This document shows positions 46,319-46,535 of a DNA stretch of 46,535 bases, piece after piece. The stretch is from a bacterium (GTDB lineage Bacteria > SAR324 > XYD2-FULL-50-16). Location of the stretch: NCBI GenBank assembly GCA_024275165.1, contig JAJRZQ010000045.1, positions 1 through 46,535 on the forward strand, written 5' to 3'. Each line of letters opens with the position of its first letter. Position 1 is the stretch's first letter. Both the position numbers and the translations under genes were made by a program. The notes beneath the pieces were generated by a model. It did no database searches. It had not been told where the DNA came from and saw nothing but the letters and a program-made list of their open reading frames with translations.

Positions 46319-46535
46319 TTACCGTAAGGGAATTTGCATCCTTAAGGTGAACTCTTGGGGTTGAGTATAACTTGCCTCCATCTTGCCTCCGTGAGAGAAA
46401 ATAATGTAGCGCGCGATATTCAAACCCAGCCCCTTGCCTTTTGCGCCTCCCACATTGCTGCCACGAAAAAAGGGATCAAACAAATGCTCGACTTCTTCTT
46501 CCTTTAAAGGCTGGGCCGTGTTGGAAAAGATCAGG
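46319..46535 (-). CDS. sensor histidine kinase, C-terminal end (cut by window edge)
   Basis: Last 71 codons of a histidine kinase ATP-binding domain, stop TAA at 46321-46319; the gene continues beyond the right edge. Visible are FDPFFRGSN (F box), GGAKGKGLGLNIARYI (G2 box), FSHGGKMEA and the final LRMQIPLR. The sensor, HAMP and phospho-His regions are outside. It is upstream in transcription of the cytochrome run whose last gene is a response regulator, and no other kinase is in the window, so these are the natural pair. Confidence 0.9.
   Translation of the reverse strand, partial: LIFSNTAQPLKEEEVEHLFDPFFRGSNVGGAKGKGLGLNIARYIIFSHGGKMEASYTQPQEFTLRMQIPLR

Overview
The window looks like the chromosome of a Gram-negative, probably deep-branching proteobacterium (delta-, SAR324- or lambda-proteobacterium-like; exact placement not decidable by eye). 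It has lipoproteins with lipoboxes, periplasmic multiheme cytochromes, a 180-kDa-type NAD-glutamate dehydrogenase, RecBCD, YgfZ, AlgH, TrkAH and a single-chain glycyl-tRNA synthetase. The sequence is gene-dense and both strands are used. I see no rRNA, tRNA, CRISPR array or insertion sequence. No gene-free stretch is much longer than 300 bases.

Layout. 0-2.6 kb: 3' half of a large NAD-dependent glutamate dehydrogenase, cut by the left edge. 2.9-3.9 kb: a tyrosine recombinase that resembles the chlamydial plasmid integrases pGP7/pGP8. It is separated by a bidirectional terminator from a solitary ribosomal protein L3 gene with its own promoter (3.9-4.6 kb). 4.6-6.4 kb: a TerB-like protein and a class V aminotransferase. 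6.6-15.2 kb: recC-recB-recD with stop/start overlaps; recC is broken by one in-frame TAA. 15.3-16.5 kb: a pentapeptide-repeat lipoprotein and an R3H protein. 16.7-23.3 kb: smr, dapB, ygfZ, lpd, trkH, trkA. Two DnaA-box-like sites lie beside smr. 23.5-30.3 kb: a co-oriented yajC-secD-secF-argS-glyS-hisI operon. 30.3-31.9 kb: PilZ protein and GAPDH. 32.2-34.5 kb: an unknown membrane protein and a DnaC/DnaI-like ATPase. 34.6-39.3 kb: rpiB-glyA, a lipoprotein-like membrane protein, algH, a pseudo-nuclease lipoprotein and ndk. 39.5-40.6 kb: an unknown helical protein.

40.65-46.5 kb is the most distinctive part. It is a minus-strand run that reads, in transcription order: histidine kinase (cut by the right edge), small exported Gly-rich protein, octaheme lipoprotein built from four diheme repeats, pentaheme lipoprotein, FdnI-like diheme cytochrome b, 13-CxxCH cytochrome, YceI-like protein and OmpR-type response regulator. 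Genes overlap or nearly touch except for one terminator-containing gap. It reads as a self-contained, two-component-controlled path from the quinone pool to periplasmic or surface c-hemes, with 26 CxxCH sites in total. No terminal reductase or oxidase is recognisable inside the window.

Main points for a second look: the octaheme repeat protein with exactly eight spare histidines; the cytochrome/two-component cluster as a unit; the chlamydial-plasmid-type integrase; the point-nonsense recC; the lone rplC; the HisI variant without the usual Asp motif; and the pseudo-nuclease lipoprotein.
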